A DNA stretch of 52,388 nucleotides from Bordetella parapertussis (GCA_945885345.1 CAMCYP010000025.1:1-52388); one strand, 5' to 3'; positions 1-8,274 are shown, counted from the first letter of the stretch. The notes: generated from the letters alone by a model not told the origin. Translations and numbers: made by a program.

Positions 1-156
1 GACCCTGACCCGCGCCGAAATCTCACCGTTGGCTTCCGCTATCTCGACCGACTTGAACGACGGGAGAACGGTCCGTGGCGCATCGCTCGGCGTATCGCGA
101 CCACTGAATGGGTCAACGCCCCCTGTCGAATTTCCCGAAATCCCTGACCTAGCATT

Positions 157-184
157 CGTCATTCCGGCGGAAGCCGGAATCCAG
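157..184. repeat. REP-like palindrome
   Basis: A palindrome with arms ATTCCGGC (161-168) and GCCGGAAT (173-180) around GGAA. It lies in a context of the form CGTCATTCC...GGAATCCAGG. This matches a dispersed extragenic repeat common in beta- and gammaproteobacterial genomes. It can form a short hairpin and does not code. Confidence 0.75.
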
Positions 185-244
185 GGCGTGTTTGGCAGAC
201 CTTTGTGCTTCAACTTTAAAGCCGCCGGGGGCAGCCCGGCGGCT

Positions 245-280
245 GGTAACTTTCTTTTGCTTGCCCAAAAGAAAGTTACC
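245..280. repeat. 15-bp perfect inverted repeat
   Basis: Arms GGTAACTTTCTTTTG (245-259) and CAAAAGAAAGTTACC (266-280) are perfectly complementary around a 6-base loop. This is a familiar dispersed hairpin of Proteobacteria, often at the edges of accessory DNA. It may act as a terminator, but there is no clear gene to its left, so it is called only as a repeat. Confidence 0.8.
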
Positions 281-605
281 AAAGTAAAGGGCACCCTGCC
301 GAGCCGGCCCTGCGGGCTTCCCTGCGTTGCTCGCGCGGCCGGGCGGCCGCGCAACTCGCGCACGTTCTCTATTTCTGGATATTGATTTGGGTGTGATCGT
401 CTGATGGTGCTGGAGAGTCCTGCGCGCTCGCACTGTGCTCGCCGACTACCCCCGGCCGCGCTGCGCTACTCGGCGGCTCAGAAGGGGAGCAAGGTCAACG
501 ACGAGCAAATACGCTCCCCTTATTCCGCGCGCTACGGTGGAAACGGATTTCGGCTATTCTTTGCTGAATTTGCCTGCGATGGTTTTCACGCCAGTTTTAG
601 CATGG

Positions 606-635
606 TTGAAATCCCCGAGATGTAACATAGATAAT
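606..635 (+). promoter_or_regulatory. Possible promoter reading into the cassette
   Basis: TTGAAA (606-611) is followed after 18 bases by GATAAT (630-635), within an AT-rich patch that stands out from the GC-rich surroundings. It points toward the small membrane protein gene at 736 and could play the part of an integron Pc promoter. The spacing is one base longer than ideal. This is inference from sequence alone. Confidence 0.35.
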
Positions 636-667
636 TAATTTTATTAAATAAAGTAAGCGAGCTATCA

Positions 668-729
668 GGAATGTTATCAATCGCCCCGGAATGTTATACG
701 GCGTTTTTGTCGTATAAAACTAGTTAGGT
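668..729 (+). other. attI-like integron recombination site
   Basis: Two direct repeats GGAATGTTAT (668-677 and 688-697, period 20) are followed by GTCGTATAAAAC and the core GTTAGGT (723-729). The class 1 attI1 site, as I remember it, has the same plan: two ATGTTAC-headed repeats with period 19, then GTCGCCCTAAAAC and GTTAGGC. The second repeat lies 32 bases from the core here, against about 34 in attI1. Crossover would fall between G723 and T724. No integrase gene is visible to the left, so identity rests on architecture only. It could instead be a degenerate attC end. Confidence 0.5.
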
Positions 730-1176
730 GGCGCCATGATCCGACCCATCCACGTATTCGCGCTCCTCACGGTTGCCGCGGCCCTGCTCATCGTCGTTCA
801 TCTCAAGTGGGGGATGACTTGGCCGAGATTTCTCACCGTCGCCCCCGGCATTCTTGCGGCATTGCTCGTTGCAGTGGCGCCAACTGGCCGGTTTCTGCAC
901 CTGAGCATCATCTTGGGTTGGGCTTGGTCGCTAATTTTCTGTGCGGCGCTGGCCCTCGCTCTCGCCTCGCCGGATTTCCTCACCGCCGGCGTCCTATGGG
1001 CCATTAGCTTTCTCGGGGGAATCGCCGTCATATTTGCGATTCCTGCGGCATTTGCAATACGCTTAAGAAATGGATTGCGCGAACGTGGCACCACCTAACC
1101 CATCGCCCAACTCGGACGCGCGCGGAGCGCCTTGCTATTTCACATTCCGGGTGGCGCGCGCCGGTTGGCTCACACG
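724..1176 (+). mobile_element. Single integron-type gene cassette
   Basis: The segment begins with TTAGGT right after a core G, holds one gene whose ATG lies only 12 bases in, and ends in an attC-like palindrome. If it were excised as a circle, the joined core would read GTTAGGT. That is the exact reverse complement of the left box ACCTAAC at 1093-1099. The stop codon of the gene is inside that box. Both are hallmarks of integron cassettes. What follows on the right is an ordinary chromosomal gene on the opposite strand, so this is the only cassette. Confidence 0.6.
736..1098 (+). CDS. Small four-helix membrane protein in a cassette
   Basis: A 120-residue protein I do not recognise. Four hydrophobic stretches, at about residues 5-24, 31-48, 53-78 and 83-108, predict an inner-membrane protein with a short basic C-terminus. 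There is no signal peptide distinct from the first helix and no catalytic motif. The ATG is 12 bases after the proposed cassette boundary and has no good Shine-Dalgarno sequence, which is common for cassette genes. The TAA stop overlaps the ACCTAAC box of the attC site. Its function is unknown. Cassette genes of this kind are often small membrane proteins of unknown role. Confidence 0.7.
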   Translation: MIRPIHVFALLTVAAALLIVVHLKWGMTWPRFLTVAPGILAALLVAVAPTGRFLHLSIILGWAWSLIFCAALALALASPDFLTAGVLWAISFLGGIAVIFAIPAAFAIRLRNGLRERGTT

Positions 1177-1182
1177 TTATCC
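1093..1182 (+). other. attC recombination site (59-base element)
   Basis: The outer boxes are ACCTAAC (1093-1099) and GTTATCC (1176-1182), which pair over TAAC/GTTA. After an unpaired spacer come the inner boxes GCCCAAC (1105-1111) and GTTGGC (1164-1169). The stem then runs CGG/CCG and CGCGCGC/GCGCGCG (1117-1123 with 1154-1160). T1112 and A1116 are left unpaired on one arm only, like the extrahelical bases that orient attC recombination. The 90-bp length and the one-sided bulges fit attC better than a terminator. The stop codon of the gene to the left lies in the first box. Confidence 0.65.
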
Positions 1183-1196
1183 ATTAACCATGCGAC

Positions 1197-2447
1197 CTAG
1201 CGCCTGGCGATCCCCAGCTTCTCGTAAATCGGCCTGATCCCGTCACGGATCTCATGGCGTTTTCTCGCCAGCACCAGCGCCGCAGCCACACAGCACAATC
1301 CACCGATGGTGATGGTTGCACGCGGGCCGACGATGTCAGCCAGCGTGCCGGCAGTCAGCGCACCGAAGGGCATGATGCCGAGAAAAGAAACCGTGTAGAG
1401 ACTCATCACCCGGCCGCGCTTGTCGTCATCGACGATGGTCTGCAGGATCGTGTTGACCGACACTGAAGTGACCAGGATTCCGAAGCCGACAACCGGCAGC
1501 AGCGGCAGCGCGAGCCATACCGAAGGCGCATTCGCGAACAGCACCAGCGCCGTTCCTGCCGAGAGCACGGCGATGATGATCAGCCGGATCAGGCCGCGGG
1601 CGCTTTTGCGCGAGGCGAGATACAGCGTGCCGCAGATGGCGCCGCCGCCCGATGCGCTCATCAGGAAACCCATCAGGTCGGCGCTGCCGCCGAAAACCTC
1701 GCGCACCATCACCGGCATCAGCGCTGAATAAGGCGTGGCGACAAAAGCCACCATCGCCAGTGTCAGCAGCAGCGCGCGGATTGGCAGCGTGTGCCAGGCA
1801 TAGCTGAAACCTTCGCGCAGCCCGGCAAGCACGGATGTGTTAACTGGCTCGCGCGGCTGCGGCCGGGTGCGGATCAGCAGGAAAGAAATCACCACCGCGA
1901 TGTAGCTCAGCGCATTGATCAGGAAACAGTGCGCCTCGCTCAGTACGCCGATCAGGATGCCGGCAATCGCGGGCCCGACCATCCGGCCGCTGTTGGCCAT
2001 GAGTGAGGTCAATGCAATCGCATTGGGCAGATCCTCCTTGCCGTTGACCAGCTCCAGCAGATAGGCGTGGCGGATCGGCAGTTCGAAAGCGACCAGCACG
2101 CCCATCAGCATCGCCAGGGTGACGATATGCCAGGGTGCAATGATGCCGGCCAGTGCCAGCGCGGCCAGCGTGGCGGCCTGCAGCAATTCGAGCACCTGGG
2201 TCGCGAACATCGCGCGATGCAGGTTCCAGCGATCCGACCACAGGCCGGCCAGTGGCGACAGCAGCAGGATGGGCAGGCTGCCGGCGAAGGCCAGCACACC
2301 GAGCAGTGTTGCCGATCCGGTGAGCCGGTAGAGCAGCCAGCTCTGCGCCACCATCTGGATCCAGTAGCCGACCAGCGCAAAGATCTGCCCGGTCAGGAAC
2401 AGGCGGAAATTGCGATGGCGCAGAGCACGGAGGGAAGGCAGGGCCAT
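1197..2447 (-). CDS. MFS transporter, EntS-like
   Basis: A 416-residue major facilitator protein with twelve predicted helices, probably a proton-driven exporter in the inner membrane. The N-terminus RALRHRNFRLFLTGQ and the loop-2 motif LAGLWSDRWNLHR fit the MFS_3 group that includes the enterobactin exporter EntS. The ATG at 2447 is chosen over an upstream TTG at 2459. Neither has a strong ribosome binding site. The gene is divergent from the MFS gene starting at 2530, and the short gap between them must hold both promoters. The substrate cannot be told from sequence. It lies directly beside the attC site. Confidence 0.85.
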   Translation of the reverse strand: MALPSLRALRHRNFRLFLTGQIFALVGYWIQMVAQSWLLYRLTGSATLLGVLAFAGSLPILLLSPLAGLWSDRWNLHRAMFATQVLELLQAATLAALALAGIIAPWHIVTLAMLMGVLVAFELPIRHAYLLELVNGKEDLPNAIALTSLMANSGRMVGPAIAGILIGVLSEAHCFLINALSYIAVVISFLLIRTRPQPREPVNTSVLAGLREGFSYAWHTLPIRALLLTLAMVAFVATPYSALMPVMVREVFGGSADLMGFLMSASGGGAICGTLYLASRKSARGLIRLIIIAVLSAGTALVLFANAPSVWLALPLLPVVGFGILVTSVSVNTILQTIVDDDKRGRVMSLYTVSFLGIMPFGALTAGTLADIVGPRATITIGGLCCVAAALVLARKRHEIRDGIRPIYEKLGIARR

Positions 2448-2529
2448 GGAGGACGGCAAAAGGGATGAATTCTACTTCATGGACTTCCGGTCGGGCGGAG
2501 GCTGCACTGCGGTAAACTCGCAGCCTCCC

Positions 2530-3705
2530 ATGCCTGAAAATCCCATCGCGGCCGGCGCCCCGTCCCGCCTCATCACCATCTACCAGATCATGTTCGTGGT
2601 GCTGTTGTGGAACAGCGCCTACAAGGGCGTGCGCGTGCTTAACACGCTGTATGCACTGGAACTCGGCGCAACGCCGCTGCATATCGGCCTGCTCCTTGCC
2701 ACTTACGGCGTGTTTCCGCTGCTGCTCGCGGTACTGGCGGGGCGCATTGCCGACCGTTATGGCTCGCGTCTGCCGATCATTGCCGGCATGGTGGTCTCCA
2801 CCGTGGGCGCTGTGCTGCCCTGGTTCGTACCCAGCCTGCCGCTGCTGTTTATCGGGGCGGCAGTGACCGGCCTGGGTTTCATTCTCGGTCAGGTCGCTTT
2901 CCAGTCACTGGTCGGCACACTGGGCGAGGGCCTGGCGCGAACCCGGAATTTCAACAACTATGCGTTGATCGTGGCAGTTGCCGATTTCATCGGTCCGGTG
3001 TTTGCGGGGTTTTCGATCGACCATGCCGGCCATGTCTCGACCTATCTGTTTCTCGGCCTGCTGAGTACGACATCCATCATCGCAATCATCGCATTGGCAA
3101 AATGGGTACCGCGTCATCACAAGCCCGCGCCCGCGCCTGCCGGTCAGCGCATGATCGACCTGCTCCGCGATACCGACATGCGCCGCGTGCTGATTGCCGG
3201 TGCGGTGGTGATGACCGGCATTGACCTGTTCCAGCTCTATATTCCGCTCTACGGTCATCAGATCGGCCTGTCGGCCTCGGCGATCGGCATGGTTCTGGGG
3301 GCCGCTGCAGCAGCGACATTCGTGTCACGCGCAGTACTGCCGGTCCTGGTGCGCCGTTACAGCGAGGAAAAAACCCTGCTTTACGCACTTTTTCTGGCGG
3401 CATCGATGTTCACGCTGATCCCGTTTTTCACCAGCGCCATCCTGCTCGCTGTAATCTGCTTTACGCTGGGCCTCGGCATGGGACTCGGCCAGCCGCTGAC
3501 GGTGATACTTTGTTACCGCTATTCGCCTGCGGGCCGTGGTGGCGAATCGCTGGGCCTGCGCATTGCCATCAACAATGCCATGCATGTCGTCGTGCCGGCA
3601 TTGTTCGGCGCAGTGGGCGCGGTGTTCGGCCTTGCGCCGGTGTTCTGGGCCAATGCCGGTGTGATTGCGGCCGGCAACTGGTACGCACGCAAGCGCCCCG
3701 CCTGA
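2530..3705 (+). CDS. MFS transporter, first of a tandem pair
   Basis: A 391-residue major facilitator protein with twelve predicted helices. The ATG at 2530 is preferred because an upstream in-frame extension would overlap the divergent gene and is not hydrophobic. TAAACT at 2512-2517 could be its -10 element. Motif A appears as LAGRIADRYGSR. The stretch GIDLFQLYIPLYGHQIGLSASAIG recurs almost unchanged in the next gene, showing that the two are paralogues by duplication. The gap to the next gene is 18 bases, so they are probably co-transcribed. It likely exports or imports a small organic molecule of unknown identity. Confidence 0.85.
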   Translation: MPENPIAAGAPSRLITIYQIMFVVLLWNSAYKGVRVLNTLYALELGATPLHIGLLLATYGVFPLLLAVLAGRIADRYGSRLPIIAGMVVSTVGAVLPWFVPSLPLLFIGAAVTGLGFILGQVAFQSLVGTLGEGLARTRNFNNYALIVAVADFIGPVFAGFSIDHAGHVSTYLFLGLLSTTSIIAIIALAKWVPRHHKPAPAPAGQRMIDLLRDTDMRRVLIAGAVVMTGIDLFQLYIPLYGHQIGLSASAIGMVLGAAAAATFVSRAVLPVLVRRYSEEKTLLYALFLAASMFTLIPFFTSAILLAVICFTLGLGMGLGQPLTVILCYRYSPAGRGGESLGLRIAINNAMHVVVPALFGAVGAVFGLAPVFWANAGVIAAGNWYARKRPA

Positions 3706-3723
3706 ACGCGCACGGAACACTTC

Positions 3724-4857
3724 ATGTCTATCCACATGGTCCTGTTCGTCGTGCTGCTGAACATGAGTGCGTTCCGCGGCAGCAAGGTGCTGGTGTCGCT
3801 GTTTGCGCTGGAACTCGGCGCACCCCAGATCATGCTGGGCGTGATTGTCGCCCTGTATTCGCTGTGCCCGATGTTACTGGCAGTTTATGCGGGAAAACTG
3901 ACGGATCGCATCGGTGTCCGCTGGCCGCTGGTGCTGGGTTCAGTGGGCATCGCACTGTCGCTGCTCCTGCCGGGGTTGCTGCCATCATTGAACATGCTTT
4001 ATGTATCGGCGTTCCTGATTGGCGCTTCGCACGTGTTTTACAACATATCGGCGCAAAATCTGGTCGGCATGCTGAGCACGGCGGAAACCAGCACCCGCAA
4101 TTTCAGCAACCTGAGCCTGACCATTGCCGGCAGCGGTTTTCTCGGACCGCTCATCGCGGGGCCGGCGATCGACCTGTTCGGCCATGCCGTGGCCTATCTG
4201 TGCATCGCCGTTACACCGCTGATCTCGGCCGCAATCATGTACAACGCACGGCATCGTCTGGGCGCAATGGGCGGGGGAAAATCCAGGACCGACGAGGCGG
4301 CAGTGTATGCCGTGGGGCTGTTCAGCAATGCGCCGTTGCGGCGGATACTGATCACCAGCGGCATTATCCTGACTGCCATCGACCTGTTCCAGTTCTATAT
4401 GCCGATCTACGGCCATTCCATCGGCCTGTCGGCATCGGCAATCGGCACGGTGCTCGCGATGTTTGCCGCGGCATCATTTGTCGTGCGCACCTTCATGCCG
4501 CGACTGGTTGCGCGCTTCGGTGCAGAACAGGTGCTGACCGGCTCTATATTCATCGCCGCCGCGACCTATCTGCTGTTTCCGCTGGTTGAAAGCGGCGTAC
4601 TGCTCGCGGCCATCGCATTCCTGCTGGGCATGGGTACCGGCTGTGGCCAACCGCTGACGCTGATGCTGGCCTACGACAGGGCACCGGCAGAGCGCTCCGG
4701 CGAGGCAATGGGTCTGCGCATGGCCATCAACAATCTGACCCATCTTGCAGTGCCGCTGTTTTTTGGCGCCCTCGGAACGGCCGTCGGCCTCGCCCCGGTG
4801 TTCATTGCCAACGCAGCCATGCTCGGTGTTGGCGGGCTGATCAGCCAGCGCCGCTGA
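3724..4857 (+). CDS. MFS transporter, second of a tandem pair
   Basis: A 377-residue major facilitator protein, paralogous to the one just upstream over its whole length. Shared blocks include FALELGA near the N-terminus, RNFSNLSLTIAGSGFLGP against RNFNNYALIVAVADFIGP, and FYMPIYGHSIGLSASAIG. It lacks about 20 of the N-terminal residues of its neighbour, so the first helix starts almost at the initiator Met. GGAA a few bases before the ATG is a modest ribosome binding site. Two tandem copies may form a heterodimer or differ in substrate. The sequence does not decide between these. Confidence 0.85.
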   Translation: MSIHMVLFVVLLNMSAFRGSKVLVSLFALELGAPQIMLGVIVALYSLCPMLLAVYAGKLTDRIGVRWPLVLGSVGIALSLLLPGLLPSLNMLYVSAFLIGASHVFYNISAQNLVGMLSTAETSTRNFSNLSLTIAGSGFLGPLIAGPAIDLFGHAVAYLCIAVTPLISAAIMYNARHRLGAMGGGKSRTDEAAVYAVGLFSNAPLRRILITSGIILTAIDLFQFYMPIYGHSIGLSASAIGTVLAMFAAASFVVRTFMPRLVARFGAEQVLTGSIFIAAATYLLFPLVESGVLLAAIAFLLGMGTGCGQPLTLMLAYDRAPAERSGEAMGLRMAINNLTHLAVPLFFGALGTAVGLAPVFIANAAMLGVGGLISQRR

Positions 4858-4865
4858 GGCACCGC

Positions 4866-4871
4866 TATAAT
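4866..4871 (+). promoter_or_regulatory. -10 element before the hydroxyacid dehydrogenase
   Basis: A perfect TATAAT lies 29 bases before the ATG at 4901, in the gap after the MFS pair. No convincing -35 hexamer is seen 16-18 bases upstream, so the promoter may depend on an activator. It suggests that the dehydrogenase/ThDP enzyme/TRIC group is transcribed separately from the MFS genes. Confidence 0.4.
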
Positions 4872-4900
4872 TTCTGTCGAATCCCTGAAAGGACCGCACC

Positions 4901-5872
4901 ATGAAAATCGCCATCATTGATGACTACCAGGATGCGTTTCGCCGGCTCGAGTGCACCAAAAAACTGGCCGGACACGAACTGGTTGCCTTTACCGATACCG
5001 AGAAAGATCCGACGAAACTCGCGGAACGGATCAAGGACGCCGAAGTGCTGGTGCTGACACAGCAACGTTCAAAGTTGCCGCGCGCGGTCATCGAAAAACT
5101 GCCAAAACTGAAGCTGGTCAGCCAGACCGGGCGCAATGCCAATCACATCGACATCGCGGCCTGCACCGAAAAAGGCATCGTGGTGTCGGCCGGCGGCGCC
5201 GGCAATCCGAACCCGACGGCGGAACTGGCCTGGGCACTGATCCTCGCTGCGCTGCGCCGCATCCCGCAGGAAGTGCGGCGCCTGCAGGATGGCAAATGGC
5301 AGGGCTCGGTGGGCACAGGGCTCGCCGGCAAGACGCTGGGCATTTATGCCTACGGCCGCATCGGCAGCCTGGTGGCGCAGGTGGGCAAGGCCTTCGGCAT
5401 GCGCGTGGTGTGCTGGGGACGCGACGGTTCCACGGCCAAGGCGCGCGCTGCGGGTTATGAGGTAGCGGCGAGCCGCGAGGCGTTTTTCGCGGAGTCCGAC
5501 GTGATTTCGCTGCACCTGCCGCTGAATGACGGCACCCGCGGCATTGTCACTGCGGAAGACCTCGCGCGCATGAAACCGTCAGCGCTGATCGTCAACACCA
5601 GCCGCGCGCCGATCATTGCCAGGGATGCGCTGGTCGCAGCACTGAAGGCGGGGCGGCCGGGCCGCGCCGCAATTGACGTATACGAAGACGAGCCGGTGCT
5701 CAACGCCAGCCATCCGCTGATCGGCATGGACAACGTGGTGTGCACCCCTCACCTCGGTTATGTTGAAGAAGGAACCTATGAGGCGTACTACAGCGCGGCG
5801 GTGGAACAGATCCTCGCGTTCATTGCCGGAAAACCGATCAATGTCGCAAATCCGGATGTGCTGAAAAAATAA
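4901..5872 (+). CDS. D-2-hydroxyacid dehydrogenase family protein
   Basis: A 323-residue NAD(P)-dependent dehydrogenase of the phosphoglycerate/glycerate dehydrogenase family, cytoplasmic. It interconverts a 2-hydroxyacid and a 2-oxoacid. The catalytic triad is present: Arg235 in NTSRAP, Glu264 in DVYEDEP and His284 in CTPHLGY. The nucleotide-binding loop reads GIYAYGRIG, so the first Gly-rich position carries Tyr-Ala-Tyr rather than the usual GLG. AAAGGA before the ATG is the ribosome binding site. The gene ends 25 bases before a ThDP enzyme, which suggests that the 2-oxoacid made or used here is handled by that enzyme. Glyoxylate or hydroxypyruvate are candidates, but the substrate is not fixed. 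Confidence 0.88.
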   Translation: MKIAIIDDYQDAFRRLECTKKLAGHELVAFTDTEKDPTKLAERIKDAEVLVLTQQRSKLPRAVIEKLPKLKLVSQTGRNANHIDIAACTEKGIVVSAGGAGNPNPTAELAWALILAALRRIPQEVRRLQDGKWQGSVGTGLAGKTLGIYAYGRIGSLVAQVGKAFGMRVVCWGRDGSTAKARAAGYEVAASREAFFAESDVISLHLPLNDGTRGIVTAEDLARMKPSALIVNTSRAPIIARDALVAALKAGRPGRAAIDVYEDEPVLNASHPLIGMDNVVCTPHLGYVEEGTYEAYYSAAVEQILAFIAGKPINVANPDVLKK

Positions 5873-5897
5873 CGTAACGAAGAAGGCGGAGGCGAAT

Positions 5898-7589
5898 ATG
5901 GCAGCAAAAAAAATGCGTTGTGGTGTGGCCGCGGTGGAGGCGCTGCGCGCGTCCGGGGTGACCAAGGTGTTCGGCCTGATGGGTTCGAGCACGCTGGAAA
6001 TGTATGACGCGCTGTACGACGTCAAGAAAGAGATCGAATACATCGGTGTGCGCCATGAAAACTGCGGCATGCACATGGCCGATGCCTACGGTCGTGTGAC
6101 GCAAACCCCCGGCGTGTTCATCTGCGGGCAGGCCGGACCGGGCGCGGCGAACATGGTGCTGGGCCTGGCACAGGCGAAGTTTGCCTATTCACCGGTGGTG
6201 GCGATTACCGGACTGGCATCGACCGAACACCTCGGGCGCGATGCGTTCCAGGAGATTGATCAAAACACGCTGTTCCTGCCGGTGACCAAACGCGTGATGA
6301 CGGTGCCGCGGCCGGAGCGCATCCCCGAATTCATCCTCGAAGCCTTCCGCATTGCCAATTCCGGCCGGCGCGGACCGGTGGTGGTAAATATTGCGCGCGA
6401 CCTGTTCAACCACAGCATCGATGCCGACATTCCGCAGCGCGTGAATCCGGACATCAAGCCGCCGGCCGCCGATGGCGAGACGCTGGCGGAAATGCGCAAG
6501 CTGATCCTTGCCGCGAAAAAACCGGTGATCCACGCCGGCGCCGGCATCAAGTGGTCGCGCGCCAGTGCCAAACTCGCCGCACTCGCCGAAAAACTGCAGA
6601 TCCCGGTGACCAGTTCCGCCGGGCACGCCGATATCCTGCCGATGGATTTCAAACTCCATGCCGCCGGCGTCGGTCCGCGCGGCAATCCGGTGGCAAGCGA
6701 CCTGATGCGTGAAGCCGACCTGATCATCGCACTGGGCACGCGGCTGGGCTTCAACACCACGTTCTACAAATACACGGACGTTTCACCGACCGCAAAAATC
6801 ATCCAGGTCGACATCGATCCGATGGCGCTGGGCCGTTATTTTCCGACGGCCCTGGCCGTGACGGCCGATGTGGGTTCAGTGATCGATGGTCTTGCTGCGC
6901 TGATGCAGCCGATCGCTGCCGATGCCGCACCGTGGCGCGCGCGCAACGAAGCGTATTTCAAGGCACGCGCAGCGCTGTGGGCGGAACGCGAAGCTTCCGG
7001 TGCACGTACCGGCACACCGATGCATCCCGACGTGATTTATGCCGAGGTGCGCAAGGCGGCGCCGCGCAATTCGATTTTTACGCTGGACGCCGGCACTACA
7101 GGATTTCAAGCAACTGACCAGTTGCCGTGTTACGAAGCGCCGGCGCTGCTGACGCCGCTCGATTGCGGCATGGTCGGCTTCTCCTACTCGGCGGCCATCG
7201 GCGCCAAGGTGGCGGCCCCGCACCGCGCGGTGATTTCGCTGATGGGCGACGGCGGTTTCGGCATGACCATGGGCGAGATGACGACCGCAGTGGCGAGCAA
7301 CATCCCCGCAATCGGCATCGTGATGGATAACGGCACCTGGGGTTCAGAAATCGCCTACCAGCGCGATTTCTACCAGGAGCGTTATATCGGCGCGCATGTG
7401 CACAGCCCGCGTTTTGATGAAGTGATGAAACTCACCGGCGGCAACGGCTACCATCCGACCGCGCCGGGCGAAACCGCGGACGCGCTGCGTGACGCGCTGA
7501 AGGCCGGCAAGCCCGCGATCATCCACGTCAAGGTTGATCCGGAAGCGACCATCAGTTTCCGCAAGGACGCGCTGCAGAAGCGCGCCTGA
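5898..7589 (+). CDS. ThDP-dependent enzyme, acetolactate synthase-like
   Basis: A 563-residue cytoplasmic enzyme with the three domains of the acetolactate synthase/2-oxoacid decarboxylase superfamily. The essential glutamate that activates ThDP is Glu54 in RHENCG. Glyoxylate carboligase lacks this residue, so that activity is unlikely. The metal/diphosphate motif runs from GDGG at about 449 to DNGTWG some 28 residues later. AAGGCGGAGG precedes the ATG. No regulatory subunit lies nearby, so a catabolic decarboxylase or carboligase is more likely than branched-chain amino acid synthesis. It probably shares a 2-oxoacid with the dehydrogenase just upstream. Confidence 0.85.
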   Translation: MAAKKMRCGVAAVEALRASGVTKVFGLMGSSTLEMYDALYDVKKEIEYIGVRHENCGMHMADAYGRVTQTPGVFICGQAGPGAANMVLGLAQAKFAYSPVVAITGLASTEHLGRDAFQEIDQNTLFLPVTKRVMTVPRPERIPEFILEAFRIANSGRRGPVVVNIARDLFNHSIDADIPQRVNPDIKPPAADGETLAEMRKLILAAKKPVIHAGAGIKWSRASAKLAALAEKLQIPVTSSAGHADILPMDFKLHAAGVGPRGNPVASDLMREADLIIALGTRLGFNTTFYKYTDVSPTAKIIQVDIDPMALGRYFPTALAVTADVGSVIDGLAALMQPIAADAAPWRARNEAYFKARAALWAEREASGARTGTPMHPDVIYAEVRKAAPRNSIFTLDAGTTGFQATDQLPCYEAPALLTPLDCGMVGFSYSAAIGAKVAAPHRAVISLMGDGGFGMTMGEMTTAVASNIPAIGIVMDNGTWGSEIAYQRDFYQERYIGAHVHSPRFDEVMKLTGGNGYHPTAPGETADALRDALKAGKPAIIHVKVDPEATISFRKDALQKRA

Positions 7590-7614
7590 GCAAAATCATG
7601 CCGGGAGGAGGCCG

Positions 7615-8274
7615 ATGAACCTGCCGCTCATGCTTCCCCTTCCCATTACGACGCTGCACGTGATGGATTTTCTCGGCGTCGCCGTTTTCGCGGTCAGCGG
7701 CGTGCTGGCGGCGGGGCGCAAACACCTGGACTGGTTTGGTGTACTGGTGATTGCCACGGTCACTGCGCTGGGTGGCGGCACGCTGCGCGATCTGCTGATC
7801 GACCGCCATCCGGTGTTCTGGATGGCCGACACCGGTTACCTGTGGGCCATCTTCGCGGCGACTTTGCTGACGTTGCTGATCGTGCGTTTCCGTGAAGTGC
7901 CGCTGCGCACATTGCTGATTGCCGATGCGCTGGGGCTAGCACTGTTTGCGATCAGCGGTGCGCGCATTGCCGAGACCGCAGGTTATGGCGGCATCGTGGT
8001 GGTCATCCTCGGCACCATGACCGGTGTTGCCGGGGGTGTCATCCGCGACATGCTGCTTGCAGAAATCCCGCTGTTGCTGCGTGACGGCGAAATTTATGCC
8101 ACTGCGGCCATTGCCGGCATTGTGGTTTATCTGGTGCTGCAGGCTGCGGGGTTTGATCGCCTGACCGCCGGCCATGCCGGCATGGCGGCGATCGTGGTGA
8201 TCCGGTTTGCCTCGATCTTTTTCAGCCTGCGCATGCCTGCGCTAAGGCTGGGCGACTCCAGAAAACCGGATTAA
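7615..8274 (+). CDS. TRIC/UPF0126 family membrane channel
   Basis: A 219-residue inner-membrane protein made of two repeats of three helices, as in the trimeric intracellular cation channel family (formerly UPF0126, YadS/YicG). Each repeat carries the Gly-rich motif followed by RD: GGGTLRDLL near residue 59 and GGVIRDMLL near residue 140. The start is set by GGGAGGAG a few bases before ATG 7615. Family members conduct potassium, and some bacterial ones have been linked to glycine uptake. The 25-base gap from the ThDP enzyme suggests co-transcription, though a shared role is not evident. Confidence 0.85.
   Translation: MNLPLMLPLPITTLHVMDFLGVAVFAVSGVLAAGRKHLDWFGVLVIATVTALGGGTLRDLLIDRHPVFWMADTGYLWAIFAATLLTLLIVRFREVPLRTLLIADALGLALFAISGARIAETAGYGGIVVVILGTMTGVAGGVIRDMLLAEIPLLLRDGEIYATAAIAGIVVYLVLQAAGFDRLTAGHAGMAAIVVIRFASIFFSLRMPALRLGDSRKPD

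Larger units (their letters stand above)
1..640. other. Non-coding, repeat-bearing stretch
   Basis: I recognise no gene here. The short open frames on both strands (the longest about 118 residues) have no family motif, run through palindromic repeats, and lack a convincing ribosome binding site. The stretch holds two inverted repeats, listed separately, and GC-rich low-information sequence. No integrase remnant could be read on either strand, although an attI-like site follows directly to the right. Confidence 0.5.

Noticed and set aside
400..640. A possible integrase remnant left of the attI-like site
   Set aside because: Neither strand gives integrase motifs; the frames are short and unrelated to tyrosine recombinases as far as I can see.
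1093..1182. The palindrome as a simple terminator of the small membrane protein gene
   Set aside because: There is no T-run, the stem has one-sided unpaired bases, and the boxes at both ends fit attC. A secondary terminator role cannot be excluded.
3510..4589. A 359-codon frame overlapping both MFS genes
   Set aside because: It is out of phase with two clear transporter genes and reads as Arg/Cys/Gly-rich noise.
5898..7589. Glyoxylate carboligase as the identity of the ThDP enzyme
   Set aside because: The activating glutamate (Glu54) is present, whereas glyoxylate carboligase has Val at that position.
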